Assembly (NCBI RefSeq): GCF_009807005.1
Contig: NZ_WUBR01000003.1
Coordinates: 124,001-188,000, forward strand
Length of the DNA stretch: 64,000 nt
Direction: 5' to 3'
Origin: Aurantiacibacter rhizosphaerae
Lineage (GTDB): Bacteria > Pseudomonadota > Alphaproteobacteria > Sphingomonadales > Sphingomonadaceae
A model generated the notes under the pieces. That model saw only the letters and a program-made list of their open reading frames with translations. It was not told where the DNA came from and made no database searches. Shown here one piece after another: positions 20,196 to 28,674 of the stretch (positions are counted from its first letter, which is position 1; every line of letters starts with the position of its first letter). Made by a program: the position numbers and the translations under genes.

Positions 20196-20789
20196 ATGCG
20201 TAATCAGCTTGCCCTTGCCACCACCACTGCCCTGGCCATGATGCTTTCAGCCTGCGGCGGCGCGGATGACGATGCACCCGAAATATCGCCCATCGATGAA
20301 GTCGTGACAGCCGAGCCTGCTGATGAAGCGGCTGTAACTGGCGACACGGAAGCAGCCGAAATGACCGAGGAACAGGCGGACGCAGCCGAGGATGCAGATG
20401 CGGATGATGCGGAAGATTCAGCGCCGGAGCCTGTCGCCAGCGCTTCTGCAACGCCCAAACCCACACCCACGCCGCGCGCTACGCCCACGCAGGTTGCCAG
20501 CATGGAACCGCCTGCTGCATTCACCACCTGCGGCGTGTGCCATGCGGTTGAACCCGGCAAGAACATGATCGGCCCGTCGCTGGCGGGCGTTGTCGGCCGC
20601 AAGGCGGGCACCGTGTCCGGCGCGAATTACAGCCCGGCAATGAAATCCGCGAACCTCACCTGGAACGAGGCGAACCTGCGCCGTTACTTGCGTGATCCCG
20701 GTGCCGTTGTGCCCGGTGGCACCATGCCGAACCCCGGCCTGGATGCTGCACAGACGCAGGCTATCGTGAACTACCTCAAGACGCTTTGA
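20196..20789 (+). CDS. lipoprotein class I cytochrome c
   Basis: 197-aa lipoprotein (lipobox Cys near residue 19, LSACGG). A long acidic/Ala-rich and then Pro-Thr-rich linker (to about residue 105) comes next, then a single cytochrome c domain. The heme motif is CGVCH, with GPSLAGVVGRKAG behind it and an axial Met in GTMPNPG. It is a membrane-tethered electron carrier like the CycM/c-552 type, probably feeding a terminal oxidase. The start at 20196 has GGAAGGA eight bases upstream. The following PagL-like gene lies 69 bases downstream on the same strand. Confidence 0.9.
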   Translation: MRNQLALATTTALAMMLSACGGADDDAPEISPIDEVVTAEPADEAAVTGDTEAAEMTEEQADAAEDADADDAEDSAPEPVASASATPKPTPTPRATPTQVASMEPPAAFTTCGVCHAVEPGKNMIGPSLAGVVGRKAGTVSGANYSPAMKSANLTWNEANLRRYLRDPGAVVPGGTMPNPGLDAAQTQAIVNYLKTL

Positions 20790-20858
20790 TCCTACAGCCG
20801 CAAGCGGGCCGAATTTTCGGTCAGCTTGCGGAAAGCCGGGACCTGGCAAAGGGTTTGC

Positions 20859-21404
20859 ATGTTCAAACCATTTGCCATCGCTGCGGCAGCCATTTCGCTG
20901 TGCGCAATTCCCGCTTCTGCCAGCGCGCAGGAAGTGTTCGGCGGCGTCTATGCGCATGCCGTGGACACGCCTTTCACTCTGGAAACCACGGAAAGCGGCT
21001 CTATCGATATTGCCGCGGGCGTGCGCTTTGGCGGGATAGAGGCGCTGGATTTCATCGGCTCTCCCGAACCCTACATCGTGGGCTCTCTCAACACGTCGGG
21101 CGATACGTCCTTTGCCGGGGCGGGCCTCTCATGGACGATCGGCAAGGGGCCCTTCTACGTGCGGCCCGGCATTGGCCTGGTGGTGCATGACGGGCCGGAA
21201 CTGCGGGTAAATCCTGCCACCGGCATTCGCACGGATCTTGGCAGCAGGGTGCTGTTCGAACCCGAAATCGGCGTGGGCTATCGGGTCAGCGAGCGGGCAT
21301 CGGTGGAGGCGCACTGGATGCACATCAGCCAGGGCCAGATCTTCGACAGTAACCAGAACCCCGGTATCGACATGATCGGGGTGAGGGCGAACTGGAAGCT
21401 GTAA
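20859..21404 (+). CDS. acyloxyacyl hydrolase / PagL-like lipid A 3-O-deacylase
   Basis: 181-aa outer-membrane barrel enzyme predicted to remove an ester-linked acyl chain from lipid A. It has a signal peptide (to ASAQ, residue 23) and the C-terminal family block DLGSRVLFEPEIGVGYRVSER...HWMHISQG...NPGIDMIGVRANWKL. The catalytic His and Ser are present (HIS). The position usually occupied by the acidic triad residue falls in NPGID, where Asp is the nearest acid. Such changes alter outer-membrane stability and immune recognition. Start ATG at 20859 begins the signal peptide. Confidence 0.75.
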   Translation: MFKPFAIAAAAISLCAIPASASAQEVFGGVYAHAVDTPFTLETTESGSIDIAAGVRFGGIEALDFIGSPEPYIVGSLNTSGDTSFAGAGLSWTIGKGPFYVRPGIGLVVHDGPELRVNPATGIRTDLGSRVLFEPEIGVGYRVSERASVEAHWMHISQGQIFDSNQNPGIDMIGVRANWKL

Positions 21405-21432
21405 ACCGGCAGCTTGCCGTGTTGCCAGTAGC

Positions 21433-21699
21433 CTACAGCAGGAAATAGCCAACCAGAGCCCCGATTTGCAGCGTGAAGATCACCTGCAGATAGGTTGAGA
21501 ATGGCTCCTTGCGGGTCTTGTGGCGAAACAGGTGCCTAGCCAGAAATGCGCCGGGCGATCCGCCCATCACGGCCAGCCCCAGCAGGTCCGCTTCGGGGAT
21601 CCGGCGCCTGCCATTCACCGCGCGCGCCTTGTCATCCCAGAACCTGTACACCGTCCAGATGTTGATCATCAGCAGGGCGCAGAGGGCATATTGCAGCAT
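21433..21699 (-). CDS. DUF1294 small membrane protein
   Basis: 88-aa inner-membrane protein with two or three hydrophobic segments and the DUF1294 block DKARAVNGRRRIPEADLLGLAVMGGSPGAFLARHLFRHKTRKEPF. Function unknown. It stands convergent to the PagL-like gene and downstream of the rplJ-rplL terminator, so it likely has its own promoter. Confidence 0.88.
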   Translation of the reverse strand: MLQYALCALLMINIWTVYRFWDDKARAVNGRRRIPEADLLGLAVMGGSPGAFLARHLFRHKTRKEPFSTYLQVIFTLQIGALVGYFLL

Positions 21700-21768
21700 T
21701 GGCAGCCTCTAGGTGGCGCGATGTTATCAAGCGGTTACCGGCGCCATCCGGGCCACCGTTGGCAGATG

Positions 21769-21798
21769 CAAAAAGGGCGGCACCTTGCGGCACCGCCC
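21769..21798 (-). terminator. terminator of the rplJ-rplL operon
   Basis: A 10-bp stem with two G-T wobbles (minus strand GGGCGGTGCC / GGTGCCGCCC), GCAA loop, then TTTTTGC. It ends transcription about 50 bases after rplL, so rpoB is not in this operon. Confidence 0.93.
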
Positions 21799-21845
21799 TC
21801 CTATCCGCAGGCGCTTCAAGACACCCACGAAATTTGCATAAAGGC

Positions 21846-22220
21846 TTACTTCAGCTCGACGGTGCCGCCGGCAGCTTCGATCTTGCCCTTGATTTCTTCG
21901 GCTTCAGCCTTGTTCACGCCTTCCTTGACGGCCTTGGGCGCGCCTTCGACGAGAGCCTTGGCTTCGGTCAGGCCGAGACCCGTGATGCCACGGACTTCCT
22001 TGATGACCTGGATCTTCTTGCCACCGTCGCCGGTCAGGATGACGTCGAATTCGTCCTTCTCTTCGGCTGCGGGGGCATCGCCACCACCGGCAGGACCGGC
22101 AACAGCCACGGCAGCAGCGGCGCTAACGCCCCACTCTTCTTCCAGGGCCTTGGCGAGTTCAGCGGCTTCCATAACGGTAAGCGACGACAGTTCTTCTACA
22201 AGCTTGGCAATATCAGCCAT
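21846..22220 (-). CDS. rplL: 50S ribosomal protein L7/L12
   Basis: 124-aa stalk protein that recruits translation factors. N-terminal dimerisation block ([19 protein letters not shown]), Ala/Gly-rich hinge near residue 40-55, and the C-terminal domain with [20 protein letters not shown]. Follows rplJ in the usual order. A terminator follows directly, so the next genes are not rpoB-rpoC. Confidence 0.98.
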   Translation of the reverse strand: MADIAKLVEELSSLTVMEAAELAKALEEEWGVSAAAAVAVAGPAGGGDAPAAEEKDEFDVILTGDGGKKIQVIKEVRGITGLGLTEAKALVEGAPKAVKEGVNKAEAEEIKGKIEAAGGTVELK

Positions 22221-22295
22221 GATGTTTCACTCCAAATTGGGCGGGGCGGTAAAATTGCCCCTGAATGTTTCGTCTCGAATGCGAGAATGCGTCTC

Positions 22296-22811
22296 TTATG
22301 CGGCATCCTTGGCGCCATAGGCACCGAAGACACGAGCAAGCTTGGCTGCCGGCTCGTTGACAACGCGGGCGATTTTCGTCGCCGGTGCGTTGACGAGGCC
22401 AACAATCGTGCCGCGCAGTTCGTCGAGGCTGGGCATCGAGGCCAAAGACCGGATACCTGCTTCGTCGAGCACCTGCGCGCCCATCGATCCACCGACGATT
22501 TCCAGCTTGTCGTTCGTTTTCGCGAAATCGACAGCAACCTTGGCGGCTGCAACCGGGTCTACAGACCAGGCCAGTGCTGTGGGACCGGTGAGGTATTCAT
22601 CGATCCCGACATAATCGGTGTCTTTCAGGGCGAGCTTGGCGAGACGGTTCTTCGCAACCTTGTAGGACGCACCGGCTTCACGCATCTTGTTCCGCAAGTC
22701 GGTGGACTGATCCACCGTCAGGCCGAGGTTGCGGGTGACAACCACCACGCCAACTTCGTTGAACACTTCGCTGAGCTGGGCGACCGCTTCGGTTTTCTGC
22801 GAACGATCCAT
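22296..22811 (-). CDS. rplJ: 50S ribosomal protein L10
   Basis: 171-aa stalk base protein that anchors L7/L12 dimers. It starts [19 protein letters not shown], with the family core [19 protein letters not shown] and [12 protein letters not shown]. The ATG at 22811 has AAGGAG ten bases upstream; an in-frame start 5 codons earlier does not. About 75 bases separate it from rplL. A leader of roughly 260 bases precedes it and probably hosts L10 feedback control. Confidence 0.98.
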   Translation of the reverse strand: MDRSQKTEAVAQLSEVFNEVGVVVVTRNLGLTVDQSTDLRNKMREAGASYKVAKNRLAKLALKDTDYVGIDEYLTGPTALAWSVDPVAAAKVAVDFAKTNDKLEIVGGSMGAQVLDEAGIRSLASMPSLDELRGTIVGLVNAPATKIARVVNEPAAKLARVFGAYGAKDAA

Positions 22812-23072
22812 GCCGTACTCCTTCACTATGGCTGCGGATGGCCTGCCAAACGCTGGCAGACTGGCCGCAACCGGCTCAAAATCATCTCGCCGCTCATGCG
22901 ACGAGACAAAGTCCGTTGATGGGGAAGGAGGTGCGTGAACATCACGCTGAAGGCAGGACGAAAAATCGGCCTGCGAAAACTCTTTTCCCCGCCTAGGCTG
23001 GAAATTAAGACCGGCAAATCCCGGTCACCAACTGTCTCGGACGGATGACGACCTGTAAGCCGTCAGGGCGGG
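22812..23072 (-). promoter_or_regulatory. probable rplJ leader (L10 autoregulation region)
   Basis: About 260 bases with no ORF lie between the predicted promoter and rplJ. They contain several inverted repeats: CTGCCA/TGGCAG with a 5-base loop at 22843-22859, TCTCG/CGAGA around 22885-22907, and GCGTGA-ACA-TCACGC at 22933-22947. This fits an L10-binding leader that represses its own operon. I cannot fold it reliably by eye, so the match to the known L10 leader family is unproven. Confidence 0.4.
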
Positions 23073-23100
23073 CCAATAGCTTTTGTGCCCGCAGAGTCAA
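23073..23100 (-). promoter_or_regulatory. candidate rplJ-rplL promoter
   Basis: Minus strand TTGACT, 16 bases, TATTGG. A second TTGACC lies 14 bases further upstream because of the tandem repeat at 23097-23123, so the -35 element is doubled. The -10 is weak. Confidence 0.4.
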
Positions 23101-23123
23101 GGCTGGATGGTCAAGGCTGGATG
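23097..23123 (+). repeat. 14-bp tandem repeat, two copies
   Basis: TCAAGGCTGGATGG followed at once by TCAAGGCTGGATG. It doubles the -35-like TTGAC sequence of the rplJ promoter. Confidence 0.85.
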
Positions 23124-23160
23124 CAAAGCGGCCGCGCGTTCCGGTGGAGCGCGCGGCCGT
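23124..23160 (-). terminator. terminator of the second small lipoprotein gene
   Basis: A 10-bp GC-rich stem (CGGCCGCGCG / CGCGCGGCCG) around 11 bases, then CTTTGC on the minus strand. The T-run is short. Confidence 0.65.
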
Positions 23161-23189
23161 ATCTCTATTCGGCAGATGCCGAAAGCGAA

Positions 23190-23432
23190 TTAGATTTCGT
23201 CGGCAGTCTGTTCCAGCTGCTCAGCTTCGGCTTCAGCCGCTGCTTCTGCAGCTTCGTCGCCCATCTCGTCAGCCAGGTCAGCTTCTGCTTCGGCAACACC
23301 GGCCTGGGCGTCCATCACTTCAGCTTCAGCTTCGGCAACGTCACCAGCATCTTCTGCTGCTTCTTCTGCCGGGCTGTCACAAGCGGCCAGACCGAAGATC
23401 AAAGGAGCGGCGACAAGCATGATTTTCTTCAT
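23190..23432 (-). CDS. small acidic Ala/Glu-rich lipoprotein (paralogue 2)
   Basis: 80-aa predicted lipoprotein with signal MKKIMLVAAPLIFGL and lipobox LAAC. The mature part is a single acidic Ala/Glu helix with heptad-like spacing (AEAEAEVMDAQ, AEAEADLADEM, AEAAAEAEAEQ). It has the same plan as the lipoprotein at 6158, so the two are paralogues. The ATG at 23432 is chosen for the signal peptide and an AGGAC upstream. No function can be read; a periplasmic spacer or chaperone-like role is a guess only. Confidence 0.75.
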   Translation of the reverse strand: MKKIMLVAAPLIFGLAACDSPAEEAAEDAGDVAEAEAEVMDAQAGVAEAEADLADEMGDEAAEAAAEAEAEQLEQTADEI

Positions 23433-23510
23433 TTTAAAGTCCTGTAATTTGCGCCCGCGAAACCGGGGCCGCGGCATCTTTGCCACAGTCTTGCCACAAT
23501 TCCAAATGTT

Positions 23511-23717
23511 TTACTCGTCTTCATAGCCCAGCAGGTCACCCGGCTGGCAATCGAGTTCGCGGCAGATCGCCTCCAGCGTGGAGAATCGAATGGCCTTGGC
23601 CTTGCCGGTTTTCAGGATCGAAAGGTTGGCCAGCGTCAGGCCCACGCGGTCTGCCAGTTCGGTGAGTGTCATGCGCCGTTCGTGCAGCAGATCGTCAAGT
23701 TTCACACTGATCGGCAT
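23511..23717 (-). CDS. small XRE-family HTH regulator paired with DUF2975
   Basis: 68-aa DNA-binding protein made of one Cro/CI helix-turn-helix: MTLTELADRVGLTLANLSILKTGKAKAIRF with a C-terminal CQPGDLLGYEDE, the YozG-like type. Its ATG overlaps the DUF2975 stop by one base (TAATG), so they are translated together. These small regulators typically sit with DUF2975 membrane proteins, probably as a membrane-linked sensor and repressor pair. Likely acts on the palindromes upstream of this operon. Confidence 0.88.
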   Translation of the reverse strand: MPISVKLDDLLHERRMTLTELADRVGLTLANLSILKTGKAKAIRFSTLEAICRELDCQPGDLLGYEDE

Positions 23718-24268
23718 TACACCGTCCCTTCCAGGTCTTCGCGCATCGCGGCCCCGTGGCGGAACACGCGGGCGAGGATGAACAGGATGATGACGAGCAG
23801 GATGCCGGTAACATCCGTTCCCCCGTCGACCGTCACGTTCACGTCTTCCAGCTCATCCGCAAATTGCGCAAGGTGGACACCCAGAGCGACGGCAGGGATC
23901 ATGGCCAGTTGCACGCCGAGCATCAGCCATCCCATGCGCGAAAGGCGATCCGCGTTGGCAGGGGCGAAGGGGTCTCGATCACCCACAGTGCGGATGATCT
24001 TGCGCAGAATTCCGAAGAACAGGAACAGCATCGCGACAATCGCCAGCCCGATCAGCATTACGCCCAGCAATGTATAGACCGGGAACACGGCATCGGGATC
24101 GCCGATTTCGGCGGCGTATTCGGCAATGATCGTACCTTGCCAGATCAAGAGCGCGGCTGCCGCAACGATCAGCGCAACGGCGCCAATCGCCATGATGGCC
24201 TGCATGATTACGCACAGGACCTTTCCGGCCAATAGCAGCAGATCGTTCGGGCGGGTGTCGTGGTTCAT
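23717..24268 (-). CDS. DUF2975 membrane protein
   Basis: 183-aa integral membrane protein with four hydrophobic helices (for example MQAIMAIGAVALIVAAAALLIW and FPVYTLLGVMLIGLAIVAMLFLFF) and the block RDPFAPANADRLSRMGWLML of DUF2975. Function not established. I chose the ATG at 24268 because AGGAGA lies eight bases upstream; the in-frame start at 24289 does not have one. It is the middle gene of the peptide-DUF2975-HTH operon. Confidence 0.87.
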   Translation of the reverse strand: MNHDTRPNDLLLLAGKVLCVIMQAIMAIGAVALIVAAAALLIWQGTIIAEYAAEIGDPDAVFPVYTLLGVMLIGLAIVAMLFLFFGILRKIIRTVGDRDPFAPANADRLSRMGWLMLGVQLAMIPAVALGVHLAQFADELEDVNVTVDGGTDVTGILLVIILFILARVFRHGAAMREDLEGTV

Positions 24269-24294
24269 GGGAACTCTCCTGTCATTCAATGCGA

Positions 24295-24423
24295 TCAGGC
24301 CAGCAGCGGCGCAGCGGTAACCGCATCGCTATGGTCGGGAACGGTGACGATGGCAGACAGCGAGGTGAGCGCGATCAGTACGGCGGCCACGGCGGCGAGG
24401 CTGTTGTTGAGGAAGGTGGACAT
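24295..24423 (-). CDS. 42-residue membrane micropeptide
   Basis: Very short gene: ATG at 24423, TGA at 24295-24297. The product opens MSTFLNNSLAAVAAVLIAL, continues hydrophobic for about 25 residues and ends in a polar tail (DHSDAVTAAPLLA), so it is one membrane helix or an uncleaved signal-like segment. A perfect AAGGAGA sits eight bases upstream, which is strong support for translation. It lies 27 bases ahead of the DUF2975 gene and heads the operon. No relative recognised; it may modulate the DUF2975 protein. Confidence 0.7.
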   Translation of the reverse strand: MSTFLNNSLAAVAAVLIALTSLSAIVTVPDHSDAVTAAPLLA

Positions 24424-24457
24424 TTATCGATCTCCTTGATTGGGTTTGTTGATAATC

Positions 24458-24507
24458 GATATGTCTGTGGCGAGGTTTATTGTCAAACAATAATATCGAA
24501 AAACGAT
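24458..24507 (-). promoter_or_regulatory. promoter and overlapping palindromes of the micropeptide-DUF2975-HTH operon
   Basis: Minus strand TTGACA (24486-24481), 17 bases, CATATC. The perfect -35 lies inside an inverted repeat TTATTG-TCAAA-CAATAA (24477-24493). A second one, ATCG-AAAAA-CGAT (24495-24507), is immediately adjacent. The surrounding 100 bases are AT-rich and carry more ATCGAT-like words. A repressor bound here would block RNA polymerase; the small HTH protein is the obvious candidate. Confidence 0.55.
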
Positions 24508-24584
24508 GTGGCTTTTATCGTTTATCGCTTGAAAATATGTGGGAAGACATTGTAAATCAGTGTCTTGCGCAGATGCCCATGCAT

Positions 24585-24620
24585 GAAAAAAGTGCGCCGC
24601 AACATTCGCTGCGACGCACT
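24585..24620 (-). terminator. terminator of the TonB receptor-phytase operon
   Basis: A 13-bp stem with two wobbles (minus strand AGTGCGTCGCAGC / GTTGCGGCGCACT), 4-base loop, then TTTTTC. It lies 42 bases after the phytase stop. Confidence 0.92.
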
Positions 24621-24661
24621 CGAATTTCGGGACTTTCCCAAATGCTGGCTGCGACTCGGCC

Positions 24662-25681
24662 TTAATCCAGGTTGAGCGCACCCAGGATATCGGCCCAGCT
24701 TGCCAGCTTGAAGTTCTGCGCCGCGGGCGGGTTGATGCCGTCCTGCGCCACGAACAGGCCCTGCGGATATTCGGGGCCGAAGCCTTGCGTGCTCAGCGCA
24801 ATACCGTCCGTCTCCTCGGTAGCGCCGAATGTGCCCGCCGCGATGCCGAAGCGGCCAAGCGGCGCCATGTCGGGAAGCGAATAGACGGCATAGGCATTGT
24901 CGCCTTGGCTGGACGCGATCAGATAGCCCCCGCTGGCACCCTGCGGCGCAATCGCCAGTCCTTCCACATCGGCAACAAGGTACTGCTTGTCGATCGGCGC
25001 GACCAGTTCGCCCTGGGTCTGCCCATCGCGGAACCGCCAGATGCCGGCCACTTCCTCGCCCACGTAAAGCGTGCCATCGCGATCGTCGTAGACGCAGCCT
25101 TCCGGCTGGGTGGGGACGGACATTTCCCGCACCAGGGTCGCACGCGGAGTCTGGCCGGGAGTGACCACCGCAATCTCATACTCGCGCAGGCGACCGTCCT
25201 TGATGACGGCAAGCGCCTTCAGCCCGCCGTGCTGGCCAAGGCAGAAGCCATACCCTTCGCCCGGCCCGCTGGCGATGCGGCCCAGGGGTGAGAGTTCACC
25301 GCTGGCAGTATCGAGGGTGAAGGTGGAGATGTGAGAATTGGCAAGGTCGATCCGATCACTGGCGGCCACGAATACCGTGCCATCCGCCAGCGTCACCAGA
25401 TCCACATTGTTCACCGCGCCAGCGTCGCTGAAGCTGCGCACCTGCCCGTCCAGCCCATAGACATAGAGGCCGACCTTTTTGTCTGTGGCTACGATCAGGC
25501 TTTGTGACGGGTCATCCGCATTGTGCCAGATGGCCGGATCGTCTGCCGCATCCTCGTTGGCGGTGCCCACCGGCTCCGTCTCGCCAATGGCGACGACAGA
25601 GACGGGCGGCAGTCCGGTGGGCGTGGTGGCACAGCCGGCCAAAAGCGCGGAGATGCCGATGGTAAGTGTCTTGCAGCGCAT
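24662..25681 (-). CDS. beta-propeller phytase, lipoprotein
   Basis: 339-aa phytase predicted to release phosphate from phytate using calcium. Lipobox LLAGC (Cys17), then the six-bladed propeller with family motifs DDPAIWHN (residue 48), NNVDLV, GEGYGFCLG, QPEGCVYDDRDGTLYVGEE and the DVEGLAI block. It is tethered to the outside of a membrane, probably the outer membrane. Its ATG overlaps the TonB-receptor stop by one base (TGATG). This receptor-phytase pairing is known in alphaproteobacteria and suggests that the receptor takes up phytate or its products. Confidence 0.93.
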   Translation of the reverse strand: MRCKTLTIGISALLAGCATTPTGLPPVSVVAIGETEPVGTANEDAADDPAIWHNADDPSQSLIVATDKKVGLYVYGLDGQVRSFSDAGAVNNVDLVTLADGTVFVAASDRIDLANSHISTFTLDTASGELSPLGRIASGPGEGYGFCLGQHGGLKALAVIKDGRLREYEIAVVTPGQTPRATLVREMSVPTQPEGCVYDDRDGTLYVGEEVAGIWRFRDGQTQGELVAPIDKQYLVADVEGLAIAPQGASGGYLIASSQGDNAYAVYSLPDMAPLGRFGIAAGTFGATEETDGIALSTQGFGPEYPQGLFVAQDGINPPAAQNFKLASWADILGALNLD

Positions 25682-28581
25682 CAGAATGTCACCTTGACGC
25701 CGCCCTTGAAGGTGCGGCCATAGACTTCGTACTGATAGTTGTTCTGCCGCCCACCCACGGTGTTGTAGGCGAAATATTCGGCATCGGTGAGATTGACCGC
25801 TTCGACGTAGAGCTGGACGCCCTCGGTCACGGTGAAGCGTGCGCTGGCGTCCAGCTGGAAGTGGCTGTCGACAAAGCGGTACTCCGCCGGATCGCCGCCC
25901 AGTTCATCCAGATAATCGTCGCGGTACGTTCCCGCCAAACGCAGGCTTACCGGACCCTTCTCATAACCCAGCACGCCGTTCAGCGTGTGCTTGCTGCTGG
26001 CGGGCAGCGGAATTTCCCGCGTGCCGCCTGCAAAACCCTGCCCGAACAGGTCAATCGCATTGTCAGAGATTGTGGCGCTGGCATCGGTGTAGGTGTAGTT
26101 GGCCTGCGTGATGAAGCCGTCGAACGGTGCGGGCAGCATGTCCCACTGCATGGCGAAGCCAAGCTCCACGCCCCAGACTTCCGCACTGTCACCGTTCACC
26201 GGGATTTCCGCCTCGTTGAAGGGGATGCCGTTGAAGGCCAGCAGTTCATCGGCAGTGATCGCGTCATCGCCGTTCAGGTCTTCCGCTTCATAGGCGACTG
26301 TCACGATGTAATCGGAGATATCCTTGTAGAAGACCCCGGCGCTCAGCGCGCCATTGCCGCCAAAGTAATATTCCACGCCTGCATCCAGGTTCCATGCCTT
26401 GTAGGGCTGGAGATTGGGGTTGCCGAATTCGCCCTCCACCTCGTCATCATCATTGCGTTCGGTGATGAAGCGCGGGGCGAGCTGGGAAAAGCCCGGCCGC
26501 ACCAGGCTGCGATAGCCTGCTGCGCGGAAAACCAGATCGTCCACAGGCTCGAAACGCACGTTCAGGCTGGGGAGCCAGAAGCCGTAATTGGAAGGCGTTG
26601 TCTGCGGGGTAACAATCACCGTGTCATCGGTGGCGGTGGTGCCATCGGGCAGGGTGCCGTCCTCTTCCACCAGCAGGGTGAAATTGCCGATGATGTCGGT
26701 CTGCGTGTGCTCGTAACGCACGCCGCCGATCACGGTCAGGCTGTCATTTTCCCAGCGGCCCAGCAGGTAGCCGGCGTAGATGTCTTCCTCAATGGTGTAA
26801 TCCTGCGCCGCGCTGTCGAACAGGCTGTCGGCCTCCTGCAGCTCGAAACTGGCAAAATTGTCGAAGAAGAAATCGGATGCGCCGGTGTAGCTGGCGACGG
26901 GGCCGATATCGGTGATGCGATAGGTCTGCTCCCCCACCACATCGGCCAGCGTCAGCCCGTCCAGCTCGTAGAAGCGAATTTCGCCGTCATACCTTTTCTC
27001 GCGCCACCGGCCCTTGAAACCGGTTTGCAGGGAGAACACGCCGCTGTCCGATGCAAACTCGCGCGCCACGTCGAAGCGGGCGGAGTATTCGGTGTCCTCG
27101 GCATCGGAAAGCTGCGTCAGCTCGATGTCCTTCAGCCCGTAGGTGGAGGCATCCGAGAAGTCGCCCACGCCGCTGATGGAATAGAGCGGGATGCGCGGGT
27201 TGGAATAATCGACGGTTGCGACAAGGCCTTCGCCTTCGAACTCGCGCTCAAACTGCGTGGGATCGACGCTGTTGTCTTCCTTCTCACTCGATTGTGCCCA
27301 GCTGCCCATGTATTCGATGGTCCAGGGCCCGGTCACGGTCTCGCCGCCCAAGCTGAACGAGTAGATTTCCTGCCGCTCGAACCGGTCCTTCACATCACGC
27401 TCCACCGTGATGGCATATTCCTCGCCCGGATCGGACGGATCGGCATCGGCAAAGCTGGCGGTCAGCCCGCTGCCGGTGACGAAGGCATCGCCAAGGTCGA
27501 AGGTGGTGCGGCGGCGATATTCCTGATCGTCAAATCGGCTGTAGAGCCCGCGGACGTAAAGGTCCGTGGTGTCGGATGCGCGAACATCGAAGCCGAGCGA
27601 GGCGCTGATCCGCTCACGCTCCACGTCGTAGTCGCGATACTGGACCTCCTCGGCATAGATGAGGCCATTGTCCTCTTCCCAGTCGTCAGCCTCGATATTG
27701 TCGGTTTCGAAGAAGCGGTTGTAATAGCTCAGGCCGCCCGAGACGCCGAGGTTGTCGGCCAGGCGATAGGCGAAGTTGACGCTCGCCTTGGGGTTCACTT
27801 CCTCGGCGTACTCATTGTAGCTGCCCTCGGCAGAGATGGTGACGAAATTGCCGCGCCGGTCGAAGGCGGAAACGGTGTTGATCTCGATGCTGGCGCCGAT
27901 GGTGTCACCATCCATGTCGGGCGTCAGAGACTTTTTCACCTCGATGCTCTCGATGATGTCGCTGGCCACCACGTCCAGCGCCACGGCGCGAATGTCGCCT
28001 TCGGGAGAAGGCAGGCGAACGCCGTTGATCGAGGTTGCGTTGAGGCTGGGATCAAGCCCGCGCACCGCCACGAAGCGGCCTTCACCCTGGTCGTTCAGCA
28101 CGTTGATGCCCGGCAGGCGGCGCAGGCTTTCCGCCACGTTCTGATCGGGGAACTGGCCGATGGCATCGCGCGTCAGCACGTCCACGATGGTGTCGCTGCC
28201 GTATTTGCGGGACAGGGCGTTCGCCTGGTTGGCGCGCTGACCGTAGACAAGGATGTTCGATGCATTCTCGCCGCCTAGCATGAAGTTGGCGGCGACCGTT
28301 CCCTGCGCAGGCACGATCAGGGTCTGCGTTTCGGTGGGTACGCCGATATAGCGCGCCTCGATCGTGTATGTGCCTTCGGGCAGGTCCGCGATGCGGAAGG
28401 AGCCGTCGCGTTCGGTGGTTACAGAGCGCCCCAGCTCGGGGATGCGAACCACAGCCGATTGCAGGGCAACGGTATCGGTTTCATCGATGACGACGCCGGT
28501 GACGTCTCCGGCCAATGCGGGCGAGGCGACAAGTGCGAGGGCGGTAATGCTGGCAGAGCCGAGCAGGCGAACAGGTTTCAT
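25681..28581 (-). CDS. TonB-dependent receptor (phytate-linked)
   Basis: 966-aa outer-membrane receptor. Signal peptide ending SPALAG, then a carboxypeptidase-regulatory-like domain (GDVTGVVIDETDTVALQSAV to about residue 95), then a plug (ATSINGVRLPSPEGD) and a large 22-strand barrel ending GRTFKGGVKVTF. Receptors with this front domain are SusC-like or sphingomonad oligomer receptors. The ATG at 28581 has GGAGG nine bases upstream. It is first in the operon with the phytase, and a Pho-box-like site lies about 95 bases upstream. The likely cargo is a phosphorylated inositol. Confidence 0.92.
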   Translation of the reverse strand: MKPVRLLGSASITALALVASPALAGDVTGVVIDETDTVALQSAVVRIPELGRSVTTERDGSFRIADLPEGTYTIEARYIGVPTETQTLIVPAQGTVAANFMLGGENASNILVYGQRANQANALSRKYGSDTIVDVLTRDAIGQFPDQNVAESLRRLPGINVLNDQGEGRFVAVRGLDPSLNATSINGVRLPSPEGDIRAVALDVVASDIIESIEVKKSLTPDMDGDTIGASIEINTVSAFDRRGNFVTISAEGSYNEYAEEVNPKASVNFAYRLADNLGVSGGLSYYNRFFETDNIEADDWEEDNGLIYAEEVQYRDYDVERERISASLGFDVRASDTTDLYVRGLYSRFDDQEYRRRTTFDLGDAFVTGSGLTASFADADPSDPGEEYAITVERDVKDRFERQEIYSFSLGGETVTGPWTIEYMGSWAQSSEKEDNSVDPTQFEREFEGEGLVATVDYSNPRIPLYSISGVGDFSDASTYGLKDIELTQLSDAEDTEYSARFDVAREFASDSGVFSLQTGFKGRWREKRYDGEIRFYELDGLTLADVVGEQTYRITDIGPVASYTGASDFFFDNFASFELQEADSLFDSAAQDYTIEEDIYAGYLLGRWENDSLTVIGGVRYEHTQTDIIGNFTLLVEEDGTLPDGTTATDDTVIVTPQTTPSNYGFWLPSLNVRFEPVDDLVFRAAGYRSLVRPGFSQLAPRFITERNDDDEVEGEFGNPNLQPYKAWNLDAGVEYYFGGNGALSAGVFYKDISDYIVTVAYEAEDLNGDDAITADELLAFNGIPFNEAEIPVNGDSAEVWGVELGFAMQWDMLPAPFDGFITQANYTYTDASATISDNAIDLFGQGFAGGTREIPLPASSKHTLNGVLGYEKGPVSLRLAGTYRDDYLDELGGDPAEYRFVDSHFQLDASARFTVTEGVQLYVEAVNLTDAEYFAYNTVGGRQNNYQYEVYGRTFKGGVKVTF

Positions 28582-28674
28582 AAAAAGGACCTCCAAATCC
28601 AAGAATTGAAGGTCCCGCTAGGGGCGACGTATGACAGGCTTTGGTCTTGGCGGTGACCTCTGGGTTACGCCGCG

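Noticed and set aside
25666-28278. A long plus-strand open frame opposite the TonB receptor
   Set aside because: Antisense shadow; the minus-strand receptor has clear signal, plug and barrel motifs.
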